Assembly: GCA_021372495.1 (NCBI GenBank)
Contig: JAJFUF010000006.1
Location: 124,001 to 188,000, forward strand
Source of the DNA: Lysobacteraceae bacterium
GTDB taxonomy: Bacteria; Pseudomonadota; Gammaproteobacteria; Xanthomonadales; Rhodanobacteraceae
Direction: 5' to 3'
DNA length: 64,000 bases
Below, in pieces: positions 20,941 through 30,652 of the stretch (positions within the stretch are counted from its first letter, which is position 1; the number at the start of each line of letters is the position of its first letter). The notes beneath the pieces are model-generated. The model had not been told where the DNA came from. It worked only from the letters and a program-made list of their open reading frames with translations, and did not search any database. The position numbers and the translations under genes were made by a program.

Positions 20941-23900
20941 CCTCCGCGAGTTGCGAGCCGGTCAACGGCTTGCGCAGGAAGCGGTCCATGCCCGCCGCCA
21001 GCGCCTTGGCTTCCTCGTCGCCGCCGGAGCGCGCGGTGATCGCGACGATCGGCAGGCGCGCGCCGCCCGCCTGGCGCGCGCGGATCATGCGCGCGAGCTG
21101 GAAACCGTCCACGCCGGGCAGATCGAGGTCGAGCAGCATCGCGTCGCAGCCGACGGTGTCGAGTTCGGACAGCGCGGCGAGGCCGTGCGGCGCGTGGCGC
21201 ACCGCGTGGCCCTGCGCTTCCAGCAGACCGGCGATCACCTGCGCCACGGTGGCGTCGTCCTCGACCAGCAGCACGCGCAGCGCGCCGCCCGCCGGTGCAG
21301 GAGCCGCCGGCGCCGTGCCACGCGCCTCCGCCGTGGGCGGCGCGCATTCCGGCAGCGGCAGGTGCACGCGGAACGTGCTGCCCTGCCCCGGCGTGGAGTC
21401 CACCTCGATGCGCCCGCCCATCAGCGCGACCAGCTCGCGGCAGATCGCCAGGCCAAGGCCGCTGCCGCCCTGGCGGCGGCCCTCGCCGGCGTCGTCCTGC
21501 TCGAAGCGCTGGAACAGGCGCTCGCGGCTGGCCTCGGGGATGCCGGGCCCGGTATCGGCGACGCGGAACAGCACGCCGCCGCCGGCGTCGCGCGCCAGGC
21601 CGAGGCACACCTCGCCGCGCTCGGTGAACTTGAGCGCGTTGTTGGCCAGGTTCAGCAGCACCTGCTGGATGCGCAGCGCGTCGCCGCGCAGCGCGCGCGG
21701 CGCGTCCGCCGCCACCTCGACGCGCAGCGCCAGCCCCTTGCGCGCGGCCAGCCCGGCGTCGAGTTCGGCGACCTCGCGCAGCAGCGCGGCGGGATCCAGC
21801 GGCGCGGATTCCAGCTCGAAGCGGCCGGCCTCGATGCGCGCCAGGTCGAGCGCGTCGTTGACCAGCTTCAGCAGCAGCGTGCCGGAGCGCTGGATCGCCT
21901 CGGCGTACTCGCGCTGGCGCTCGGCCAGCGTCGTGCGCAGCAGCAGCTCGGCCATGCCCAGCACGCCGGTCATCGGCGTGCGGATCTCGTGGCCCATGGT
22001 GGCGAGGAAGCGCGTCTTCGCCGCGCTGGCCTCCTCGGCCATGCGCCGGCGCTGTTCGGCGAGCGCGACGCGGTGGCGCTGCTCGACGCGCCGCTGCCAC
22101 GCCTGCGCGACCAGCAGCGCGATCAGCGCGGCCGCCAGCGCGTAGGCCAGCCACGCCCACGGCGTGTTCCACGGCGGCGCGGCGACACGCATGGCGAGCG
22201 GCGCGGCCAGCGCGCCCCAGGCGCCGTCGGCGGCGCGCGCGCGCACCTCGACGCGGTAGTCGCCGGCGCCCAGCCCGGCCAGCTCGCGCACGCCGCGGTC
22301 GCCGGCGTCGACCCAATCGGCGTCGAAGCCGTCGATGCGGAACTGGTAGCGGTTGCGCTGCGGATCGGCGTACGACAGCGCGCGCGCCTCGATGCGCAGC
22401 TCGCGGTCGGACCAATCGAGCGACACCCGCCCGCGCTCGGGGCGCAGCGGCACCACGCTGCCCGCGCGGCGCACGCTGATCGCGCTCAGCACCACCGGCG
22501 GCGGCGATCCGCGCAGCGGCGCGGCGTCCATGCGCACCCCGACCACGCCTAGCGGCGTGCCCGCGTAGAACATGTCGCCGGCCCCGCGCACCAGCGTGTG
22601 CGGGATGAATTCCTGGCTGAGCAGGCCGTCGCGGGTGCCGAATGCCTCGACGCGCCGGCGCGCCGGGTCGTAGCGCAGCAGGTCGCGCAGCGCGGCCGCC
22701 CAGACGCGCCCGTGCGCGTCGATCGCGAGGCCGGACACGCGCACCGCGGACCAGCCGGACGCCGCATCGACCGCATCGAGGCGCGTCGCGCCGGCGGATT
22801 CGAGGCGGTAGTGCGCAAGCCCGTCGGCGCGCGCCAGCCACAGCGTGCCGTCCGCGGCGAAGGCGTAGGCAAACGTGTGGCCGGGCGGGATGCCGGGCAC
22901 CGGCTCAAAGCGCGCCGCGCCGGCGGCGAGACGGTCCATGCCGGCGCCGGTGGCGCGCCACAGCGTGCCCTGCGCGTCGAAACCCATCTGCTCGCTCTGC
23001 GCGGCGTCGGGCGTGTCGGCGCTGCCGGGCACGAGGGCGGCGCCCAGCGTGGCCGGATCGACGCGATACACGCCGGCACCGGTCAGCGAAACGTAGGCGG
23101 TGCCATCGTCGGCGAACGCGAACAGTTGCGCGCCGGCGTGCGGGATGCCGGCGACGGCGCGCACGCGGCCGTGCTCGGCCACGCTCAGCCCCTGCCCCTG
23201 CTGGCCGATCCACAGGCGGCCGGCGGCGTCCTCGGCGACGCCGGCGACCTGCCGCGCCGACGGCAGCCCCGGCGGCGCGAAGGCGACGTGCTCGACCTTG
23301 CCGCTGACCGGATCGAGGCGGTCCACCGTGGCCGCTTGGCCGCCGACCAGCAGGCGCCCGTCACGCGCCTGCGCCAGGCTGAGCACGCGCCCCGGCACGA
23401 GGCTCTCGCCGCGGTCGGGCACGTGGCGGTAGTGGCTGAAGTCGCGCCATTGCGCGGGCAGGTAGGCGAGACCGCCGTCCAGCGAGGAGAACCACAGTCC
23501 GCCCTCGCGATCGCACAGCACGTGCATCAGCGCCGCGCCCGGCAGCGCGCCGGCCAGCCCCGGCACGGCGGCGACGTGGCGGTAGCGGCCGTCGGCGTCG
23601 ATGTAGTCCAGGCCGCTGGCGGTGGCCAGCCACAGCGCGCCGGCAGCATCGTGCGCGCTGGCGTAGGTCACGTGTGCGTCCAGCCCGTCCACGGCCAGCG
23701 GCCGCGCCAGCGCGTCGCCGTCGACGACGAACATGCCCGCGCTGGTCGCGGCCAGCACCGCGTCGCCGCGCTCCTCCATGCGCCACACGCGCAGCGGCCC
23801 GCTCGCGCCGGGAAAGCCGACGTGGCGCAGGCGTCCGTCCGGCTCGAGCACGTCGAGGCCGGCATCGGTGCCGATCCACAGGCGCCCTGCGGCGTCGGCC

Positions 23901-24457
23901 TGCAGCGCCATCACGGTGTCCGACACCAGGCTGGCGGGATCGGCGTCGGCGTGGCGCAGGTGGGTGAAGCCGCTGGCGCCCGGCGCGCGGCGGTCGAGGC
24001 CGGCCGCGTAGGTGCCGACCCACAGCGCGCCGTCCGGCGTCTGCGCCACCGCCCACACGTCGTCGCCGGCCAGGCTGGCCGGATTCGCGGCGTCGTGGCG
24101 CCAGTGCTCGAAGCGCTGCGCCTGCGGGTCGTAGCGGTTCAGGCCGGTGCCCTCGCCGCCCGCCCACAGGCGGCCGCCACGATCGACGAACAGCGTCGAG
24201 ATGTCGTTGGCCGGCAGGCTGCCGGGATCGCGCCCGTCGTGGCGGAACACCTCGAAGCCGACGCCGTCGTAGCGCGCCAGGCCGTCGCGCGTGCCGACCC
24301 AGACGAAACCATCGCCGTCCTGCACGGTCATGTACACCGCGCTCGACGGCAGGCCGTCGGCCACGCCGTAGTGGCGGAACAGCGGCGTCGGCAGCGGCGC
24401 GGGCGCAGCAGCGGGCGCCGCGGCCAGCGCGGCGGCGAGCAACAGGGCCTGGAGCAT
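20894..24457 (-). CDS. Hybrid sensor histidine kinase with two-component propeller sensor
   Basis: 1187-aa membrane-anchored hybrid kinase. Signal peptide 1-~20; periplasmic two-component regulator propeller repeats (repeated GVWVGT/LWIGTD/LWLAT patterns, about 25-660); Y_Y_Y-like domain (about 670-735); one transmembrane helix (about 765-785); HisKA with H-box TMGHEIRTPM (His ~822); HATPase_c with N, G1 and G2 boxes (DTGPGIPE, GSGLGLAI); C-terminal receiver with DLDLPGVDGF (Asp ~1109) and Lys in RKPLT. There is no HTH output, so the signal must pass to a separate protein. Start ATG 24457 follows a strong GGGGAGGG site. Ligand unknown; such sensors often detect polysaccharide fragments. The last ~15 codons lie in the tandem duplication. 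Confidence 0.92.
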   Translation of the reverse strand: MLQALLLAAALAAAPAAAPAPLPTPLFRHYGVADGLPSSAVYMTVQDGDGFVWVGTRDGLARYDGVGFEVFRHDGRDPGSLPANDISTLFVDRGGRLWAGGEGTGLNRYDPQAQRFEHWRHDAANPASLAGDDVWAVAQTPDGALWVGTYAAGLDRRAPGASGFTHLRHADADPASLVSDTVMALQADAAGRLWIGTDAGLDVLEPDGRLRHVGFPGASGPLRVWRMEERGDAVLAATSAGMFVVDGDALARPLAVDGLDAHVTYASAHDAAGALWLATASGLDYIDADGRYRHVAAVPGLAGALPGAALMHVLCDREGGLWFSSLDGGLAYLPAQWRDFSHYRHVPDRGESLVPGRVLSLAQARDGRLLVGGQAATVDRLDPVSGKVEHVAFAPPGLPSARQVAGVAEDAAGRLWIGQQGQGLSVAEHGRVRAVAGIPHAGAQLFAFADDGTAYVSLTGAGVYRVDPATLGAALVPGSADTPDAAQSEQMGFDAQGTLWRATGAGMDRLAAGAARFEPVPGIPPGHTFAYAFAADGTLWLARADGLAHYRLESAGATRLDAVDAASGWSAVRVSGLAIDAHGRVWAAALRDLLRYDPARRRVEAFGTRDGLLSQEFIPHTLVRGAGDMFYAGTPLGVVGVRMDAAPLRGSPPPVVLSAISVRRAGSVVPLRPERGRVSLDWSDRELRIEARALSYADPQRNRYQFRIDGFDADWVDAGDRGVRELAGLGAGDYRVEVRARAADGAWGALAAPLAMRVAAPPWNTPWAWLAYALAAALIALLVAQAWQRRVEQRHRVALAEQRRRMAEEASAAKTRFLATMGHEIRTPMTGVLGMAELLLRTTLAERQREYAEAIQRSGTLLLKLVNDALDLARIEAGRFELESAPLDPAALLREVAELDAGLAARKGLALRVEVAADAPRALRGDALRIQQVLLNLANNALKFTERGEVCLGLARDAGGGVLFRVADTGPGIPEASRERLFQRFEQDDAGEGRRQGGSGLGLAICRELVALMGGRIEVDSTPGQGSTFRVHLPLPECAPPTAEARGTAPAAPAPAGGALRVLLVEDDATVAQVIAGLLEAQGHAVRHAPHGLAALSELDTVGCDAMLLDLDLPGVDGFQLARMIRARQAGGARLPIVAITARSGGDEEAKALAAGMDRFLRKPLTGSQLAEVLREATDASGGKRSA

Positions 24458-24744
24458 GGCGGATTCCCTCCCCTTCGGAATCTCTGCGATCGATAGCGGA
24501 AACCGCGCCGCGGGCGCGCGCGCGCCGCGTCCTCGCATCCTTCTCCCTTGCGCGGCAAGGGATCCCCTTCGATGCGGGCGGGTCGCGGCGTCCGCGCGGC
24601 GCCCCCGGTCCCGGCATCGCAGCGGCGATCATGCCAAATCGCGGCGTCGGCGGCTGCAAGCGCGGATTCCTGCACGCTGCGTTCACGCCGCATCACTGCC
24701 GGCCACCGCACAATCGCGTAATCTCCCCGGCCGTGGAAACGCCC

Positions 24745-25380
24745 ATGCGACCGTTCGCGTCCATCGCCCTGTTGCCGGTGCTGCTGGCCGCCGGCGCGCA
24801 CGCCGCGCCGCCGCAGGACTACCGCATCGACCCGGTGCACAGCCAGATCACCTTCTGCGTCGACCATGACGGCTTCTCGACCGCGTGCGGGCGGCTGCGC
24901 GTCGCCGCCGGCTGGCTGCACTTCGACCGCGACGACTGGAGCCGCTCCAGCGTCGTCGCCGATATCGACCTCGGCAGCGCGGACATGGGCGACGCGGAAT
25001 GGGACAAGGCGGTGCGCGGCAAGACCTTCCTCGACGCCGGGCGCGCGCCGCTGGCGCATTTCGAAAGCACGTCGGTGCGACGCGACGACGACGCGCACGG
25101 CGAACTGCGCGGCACGCTGAGCCTGCGCGGCATCGACCGCGAAGTGGCGATCCCGTTCCGCGTCAACCGCGTCGGCATCACCGCGTTCGGCCTGCACACC
25201 ATCGCCGGCTTCTCCGGCAACCTCGCGCTGGCGCGCCGGGACTTCGGCATGACCGCCTTCGGGAAGTCGGTCGGCGCCGAGGTGCAGGTGCGGCTGGAGA
25301 TCGAGGCGATCCTGGACAGCCGCGCGCCGGAAACCTACCGCATGCACGAGGCCGCGCACGATGCCGCTACGCAGCAGTGA
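24745..25380 (+). CDS. YceI-family periplasmic protein (first copy)
   Basis: 211 aa, signal peptide 1-~20, then a YceI lipocalin-like beta-barrel: DYRIDPVHSQITF at the N-terminus, GRLRVAAGWLHFD, and a C-terminal half ending in VQVRLEIEA. Family members bind polyisoprenoid chains such as ubiquinone-like ligands. Start ATG 24745; a GTG four codons earlier is possible. It overlaps the following cytochrome gene by 20 bases, so the trio is clearly one operon. Confidence 0.88.
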   Translation: MRPFASIALLPVLLAAGAHAAPPQDYRIDPVHSQITFCVDHDGFSTACGRLRVAAGWLHFDRDDWSRSSVVADIDLGSADMGDAEWDKAVRGKTFLDAGRAPLAHFESTSVRRDDDAHGELRGTLSLRGIDREVAIPFRVNRVGITAFGLHTIAGFSGNLALARRDFGMTAFGKSVGAEVQVRLEIEAILDSRAPETYRMHEAAHDAATQQ

Positions 25381-25948
25381 CGCGCGCTGGGGCGCGCTGG
25401 CGCAGTTCTTCCACTGGACGGTCGCGCTGCTGATCGTGGCGCAGGGCGCGATCGGCCTGAGCATGGTCGAGATGGCGACCACGCCGGCCAAGGTGAAGGT
25501 GTACGCGCTGCACAAGTCGATCGGCCTGACCGTGCTGGCGCTGGCGCTGCTGCGCCTGGCCTGGCGCGCGGCCGACCGCCGGCCCGCCGACCCGCCGGCG
25601 ATGCCGCGCTGGCAGGTGCGCGCGTCGCGGCTGACGCATGCGGCGCTGTACGCGCTGATTCTCGCCATCCCGCTGAGCGGCTGGCTGTTCAACTCCGCCG
25701 CCAATTTCCCGCTGAGCTGGTTCGGCCTGCTGCACGTGCCCAGCCTGACCGCCGGCGCGGACCCGGCGCTGAAGGCGCTCGCGCGCGGGACGCACGAGGC
25801 GCTGTTCTGGATCCTCGCCGCGGTGCTGGCGCTGCACGTCGGCGCCGCGCTCAAGCACCACCTGGCCGACCGCGACGACGTGCTGGCGCGCATGCTGCCT
25901 TGGCGCACGCGGCGCGCGTCCGCTTCCGCCGGAGATCCCGCCCGATGA
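25361..25948 (+). CDS. Cytochrome b561 family membrane protein
   Basis: 195 aa with four membrane segments and the di-haem b561 ligand histidines: His in QFFHWTVALL (about 17), HKSIGLTVLAL (about 51), THAALYALILAIPLSGW (His ~91) and HVGAALKHHL (near 160). E. coli CybB (YceJ) oxidises quinol, passing electrons to superoxide. It begins inside the upstream yceI gene and its stop codon overlaps the next yceI start (ATGA). This matches the known yceJ-yceI pairing, with an extra YceI. Confidence 0.9.
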   Translation: MPLRSSDARWGALAQFFHWTVALLIVAQGAIGLSMVEMATTPAKVKVYALHKSIGLTVLALALLRLAWRAADRRPADPPAMPRWQVRASRLTHAALYALILAIPLSGWLFNSAANFPLSWFGLLHVPSLTAGADPALKALARGTHEALFWILAAVLALHVGAALKHHLADRDDVLARMLPWRTRRASASAGDPAR

Positions 25949-26502
25949 AACGCCTCGTCCTCGCCCTCGCCGCGCTCGCCTTCGCCCTGCCCGCCGCGGC
26001 GCGCGACTGGAACGTCGACGCCGCGCGCAGCTCGCTCGGTTTCGTCGGTACCTACCAGGGCGAGGCGTTCGACGGCACGTTCAAGCGCTTCACCGCGAGG
26101 ATCGCCTACGACCCGGCCGATCTCGCCCACGCGAGGTTCGACGTCACGGTCGACCTCGCCAGTGCCGGCACGCAGAACGCGGAGCGCGACCAGATGCTGC
26201 CCGGCGCGGACTTCTTCGACGTGGCGAAGTTTCCCGCCGCGCATTTCGTCAGCAGCGCTTTCCGCAGGGCCGCCGACGGCGGCGTGCTGGCCGACGGCAC
26301 GCTGACCCTGCGCGGCGTCAGCAAGCCGGTGACGCTGACGGTGAAGTTCGCGCCCGCCGGCGGCGGCGCCACGCTCGACGTGGCGACCACGCTGAAGCGC
26401 CTCGACTACGGCATCGGCGGCGGCGACTGGGCCGACACCTCGGTGATCGCCGACGCGGTGACGGTGAAATCGCACCTGGTGCTGACGCCGGCCGGCGGCT
26501 GA
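25945..26502 (+). CDS. YceI-family periplasmic protein (second copy)
   Basis: 185 aa, signal peptide ending in AAA|RDW, then a YceI barrel: WNVDAARSSLGFVGTYQGEAFDGTFKRF..., MLPGADFFDVAKFPAAHFVS (very typical), GTLTLRGVSKPVTL. The start overlaps the cytochrome stop by four bases. It is diverged from the first copy rather than a recent duplicate, suggesting two YceI proteins with different ligands serving one cytochrome. Function is inferred from family only. Confidence 0.9.
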   Translation: MKRLVLALAALAFALPAAARDWNVDAARSSLGFVGTYQGEAFDGTFKRFTARIAYDPADLAHARFDVTVDLASAGTQNAERDQMLPGADFFDVAKFPAAHFVSSAFRRAADGGVLADGTLTLRGVSKPVTLTVKFAPAGGGATLDVATTLKRLDYGIGGGDWADTSVIADAVTVKSHLVLTPAGG

Positions 26503-26540
26503 GCGGCACGCTGTCCACGATCATCACGGCTTTGCATTTC

Positions 26541-26674
26541 TCCCTCTCCCCAACGGGGAGAGGGTCGGGGTGAGGGGGTGCCGTCCGCAGGACGGTTTGT
26601 TCTTCGCCAGCAGAAACGAGAACGCGCTTCGCGCGTCCCCCTCACCCTACCCTCGTCCCGTTGGGGAGAGGGGC
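26541..26674. repeat. Paired inverted repeat element (REPIN-like)
   Basis: Left arm 26541-26578 contains a perfect 10-bp stem (26542-26551 / 26555-26564) followed by a GTCGGGGTGAGGGG tail. Right arm 26637-26674 is an imperfect reverse complement of the whole left arm. About 58 bases separate them. The left hairpin plus tail matches the element at 6171-6209. It lies between two converging genes. Confidence 0.8.
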
Positions 26675-26734
26675 AAGATGCGCAGTCGCCGCTTGCAGCA
26701 CCTCTACCACCGGGCGCGCATTCTGCGTGCGCGC

Positions 26735-28717
26735 CTACGCCACCGCCTGCGTCGGTGCCGCGGCCAGCAGGCTGCGCACCAGGCCGGCGAGGTGCGCGAG
26801 GTACCGTTCCGGGTAGTCGATGCCGTTCTCGGCGTCGTGCAGGAACGGGTTCATCAGCGTGTGGCGCAGGATCACGACGCGGTCGTCCTCGCCGGCCTCG
26901 TCGCGCGGCGTGGCCGAAAGCGTGGCCGGGTCGAGTTCCAGCTCGGCCAGCACGCGCGCGGTGTCGGCCGGGCCGAGCGCGTCCGGGCGCAGGGTGGTGA
27001 TCGAGCCGAAGAACACCTTGGTCTGCAGCGGCTGGTGCGCGTCGATGCGCAGCGCGTCGTGCAGGCGGCCGACGAACTGGTTCATCGCGCGCAGCGAGCG
27101 GTTGCCGCGCGGGTTGATCGCCACGCACACCAGGTTGCTGTCCGGCTCGAACGGCACGCGCACGACGGCGATGTCGGCCAGCGCCGCGGCGAAGTCGGCG
27201 AGCGCGTCGTTGAAGCGCTCGGCCGCCTGCACGGTCTCGCGCGGGATGCGGCCGAAGTGCTCGCGGTCCAGCGGCAGCACGCGGTGGGCGACGTAGGCCG
27301 CGGCCGCGGCCGCGCCCGACTTCGAGCCTTCCAGCGTGTAGCGACCGAGCGCGCGGAAGGTGTCGCGGTAGTCCGCGGCCTCGCCGCGCTCGAACACGTA
27401 GTCGGCGTCCTCGGCCAGCAGCGCCATCGCGCGGTGGTCGCGGCAGACGAACGCGCCGGCGCCGTACGGCAGGTAGCCGAGCTTGTGCGGATCGACGGTG
27501 ACGCTGTCGGTGCGCGCCAGCGCGGCGAAGGCGTCGTACACCGGACGGGTGGGAAAGTAGCGGAAGTCCTCGCGCACCGTCGCGTGCGGCAGCAGGCTTC
27601 CGTCGGGCGCGCGGAACAGCGTCGCCAGGTAGCCGCCCCAGGCGGCGTCGACGTGCACGCCGAAGCCGAGCCCGGCGCCGGCCAGGCGGTCGCGTGCGGC
27701 GACGATGCGGTCGATCGGGTCGAGCGTGCCGAACTCGGTGGTGCCGAGCACGCCGACCACGGTCAGCACCGGCTGGCGGCGCGCGGCGGCCTGCTCCAGC
27801 AGCGCGTCCAGCGCGTCGGCATCCATGCGCATGCGCTGCTCCGGCACGCGCTTCAGTTGCGCGGTGCCGAGGCCGAGCAGCTTCATCGCCTTCGGCCACG
27901 AATAGTGCGCGGTGACCGGCACCACCACCCACGGCGAGGCCAGCGCGGGGTGGCGGCGGAAGTATTCGACGCTGCCCAGGGTCTCGATGCGCTGCGCCTG
28001 CAGCGCCGCGGCGAGGCGCGCGCGCTCGCCCTGCGGCGCGGCGGCAAGGCGCGCGCCCCACGCCTGCTGCAGGGCGATCACGCCGGCCGTGTCGAGATTG
28101 CCCAGGGTCCAGTCGTTGCAGCGGCGCAGGCCGTCGGACAGGCCCGGCGCGGTCAGGTCCTCGCCCAGTTCGGCCAGCGCCTCGCGCAGCGCCGGCGCGT
28201 AGCACTTCAGCGCCAGCGCCAGGCGCAGCGCCTGGTAGTTGGCCGCGGTGCCGCCCGAGGTCAGGCAGCCGAACGCGCAGTCGGCGCGCCGCTCGTCGTC
28301 GGCATAGCCGAGCATGCGCGCGAGCTGCAGGCCGACGCTGATCTCCATGTCGAGCGTCACCGGCGCGGCGTCGCCGGCCACGTTGTTGGGGTTGTACGGC
28401 AGCGTGGTCATCCACGCCAGCAGGCCCGGCAGCAACAGGTCGGAGGCCATGTGGCCGATGTAGCGCGGGCTGTAGAACGGCACCGAGCGCTTCAGCGACG
28501 CCGACAGGGCGTGCAGTTCGCGGCGCATGCGCGCGGCGAACGCCTGGTAGTCGGGCTGCTGCGCGGCGCCGGTCGGGATCGCCGGCGGATCCTCGGGGTG
28601 GAAGTTGCGCCGCCAGTACACGTGGTCGCGCAGCAGTTCCACCAGCACCTGCTCGAACAGGACGTCGTTCTCGCCGTAGGGGCCGAGGAAACAGGGATAG
28701 AGCGAAGGATGGGCCAT
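26735..28717 (-). CDS. PLP-dependent group II amino-acid decarboxylase (tyrosine decarboxylase-like)
   Basis: 660 aa. Clear fold type I group II decarboxylase: substrate loop with PNNVAGDAAPVT, LTSGGTAANYQAL, HVDAAWGGY (Asp that holds the pyridine nitrogen) and VDPHKLGYLPYGAG (Schiff-base Lys ~412). The long form and the segment GRYTLEGSKSGAAAAAAYVAHRVLPL resemble bacterial tyrosine decarboxylases more than GadB or DOPA decarboxylase. The product would be tyramine or a related amine plus CO2. No partner antiporter is adjacent. Substrate assignment is inference from local motif likeness. Confidence 0.82.
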   Translation of the reverse strand: MAHPSLYPCFLGPYGENDVLFEQVLVELLRDHVYWRRNFHPEDPPAIPTGAAQQPDYQAFAARMRRELHALSASLKRSVPFYSPRYIGHMASDLLLPGLLAWMTTLPYNPNNVAGDAAPVTLDMEISVGLQLARMLGYADDERRADCAFGCLTSGGTAANYQALRLALALKCYAPALREALAELGEDLTAPGLSDGLRRCNDWTLGNLDTAGVIALQQAWGARLAAAPQGERARLAAALQAQRIETLGSVEYFRRHPALASPWVVVPVTAHYSWPKAMKLLGLGTAQLKRVPEQRMRMDADALDALLEQAAARRQPVLTVVGVLGTTEFGTLDPIDRIVAARDRLAGAGLGFGVHVDAAWGGYLATLFRAPDGSLLPHATVREDFRYFPTRPVYDAFAALARTDSVTVDPHKLGYLPYGAGAFVCRDHRAMALLAEDADYVFERGEAADYRDTFRALGRYTLEGSKSGAAAAAAYVAHRVLPLDREHFGRIPRETVQAAERFNDALADFAAALADIAVVRVPFEPDSNLVCVAINPRGNRSLRAMNQFVGRLHDALRIDAHQPLQTKVFFGSITTLRPDALGPADTARVLAELELDPATLSATPRDEAGEDDRVVILRHTLMNPFLHDAENGIDYPERYLAHLAGLVRSLLAAAPTQAVA

Positions 28718-28781
28718 GGCGCCGGCTTCCGCAGGTTGCGCGGAGTCTAGGCGGCGCCCCGGCGCGGGCCGTTGACCTGCG

Positions 28782-29009
28782 TCAGCCCCCGACGAAATCG
28801 GCCGCCGCCGCGGCGTCGAACGGCCAGTCCAGCTCGCGGCCGCTGGCGACGTCGCGCAGCACCGGGATGCGCGTGCCGTAGCGCGCCTCCAGCGCGTCGT
28901 CGCCGTCGATCCACACGCTGTCGAAATCGGGCACGCGCGCGGCGGCCAGCACGGCCAGCGCCTGGTCGCACAGTTTGCAGTCGTCGCGTTGGTAGAGGAT
29001 CAGGGGCAT
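28782..29009 (-). CDS. Small glutaredoxin-like protein (CxxC)
   Basis: 75 aa, a minimal thioredoxin-fold protein of the glutaredoxin-like DUF836 type. MPLILYQRDDCKLCDQAL carries the redox motif C-K-L-C at residues ~11-14, and GTRIPVLRD supplies the cis-Pro. The whole gene is short but has coding bias and a good family fit. Its start codon lies 7 bases from a heptamer repeat array that occupies its upstream region. Partner unknown. Confidence 0.8.
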   Translation of the reverse strand: MPLILYQRDDCKLCDQALAVLAAARVPDFDSVWIDGDDALEARYGTRIPVLRDVASGRELDWPFDAAAAADFVGG

Positions 29010-29016
29010 GGCGGCT

Positions 29017-29157
29017 GGAAGTGGGAAGTGGGAAGTGGGAAGTGGGGAGTGGGGAGTGGGGAGTGGGGAGTGGGGAGTAGAGAAGAGGGAGGATGTAATG
29101 GCGGGTACCACGCGACATTGCTGCAATGCTCTTCCCACTCCCCACTCCCTACTCCCG
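29017..29157. repeat. Inverted heptamer arrays between glutaredoxin-like gene and sdaA
   Basis: 29017-29079 is nine head-to-tail heptamers: four GGAAGTG, then four GGGAGTG and one GGGAGTA. At 29131-29157 four heptamers of the complementary type (CTTCCCA, CTCCCCA, CTCCCTA, CTCCCGA) run in inverted orientation. The arrays could pair into a long stem across a ~51-base spacer. They fill the gap between two divergent starts. Confidence 0.9.
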
Positions 29158-29186
29158 ATCTCCTGCGTTTCCCCACGCCCACCGCG

Positions 29187-29192
29187 TAGAAT
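29187..29192 (+). promoter_or_regulatory. Probable -10 box of sdaA
   Basis: TAGAAT, 28 bases upstream of the sdaA ATG, right after the inverted heptamer array. No convincing -35 hexamer is visible 17 bases upstream. Confidence 0.4.
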
Positions 29193-29219
29193 ACCGGAGC
29201 CCTCCCCATCATCCACGCC

Positions 29220-30602
<1,383 letters not shown>

Positions 30603-30610
30603 TTCCGCCA

Positions 30611-30631
30611 CTCCCCTGCCGTGCAGGGGAG
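30611..30631. terminator. Hairpin after sdaA
   Basis: Perfect inverted repeat CTCCCCTG / CAGGGGAG with a 5-base loop, 9 bases after the sdaA stop. No U-tract follows, so it is either a weak terminator or one of the dispersed palindromic elements. Confidence 0.45.
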
Positions 30632-30652
30632 GCAGCCGGGGATGCGCGCGAC

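Noticed and set aside
24458..24744. Searched for a promoter or small gene between the sensor kinase and yceI
   Set aside because: No convincing hexamers, hairpins or coding signal beyond the kinase ribosome-binding site; nothing supportable to list.
29017..29157. Possible iteron origin or attachment site
   Set aside because: Heptamers lack helical phasing, no initiator or integrase is adjacent (xerD is housekeeping), and the array has simple-sequence character.
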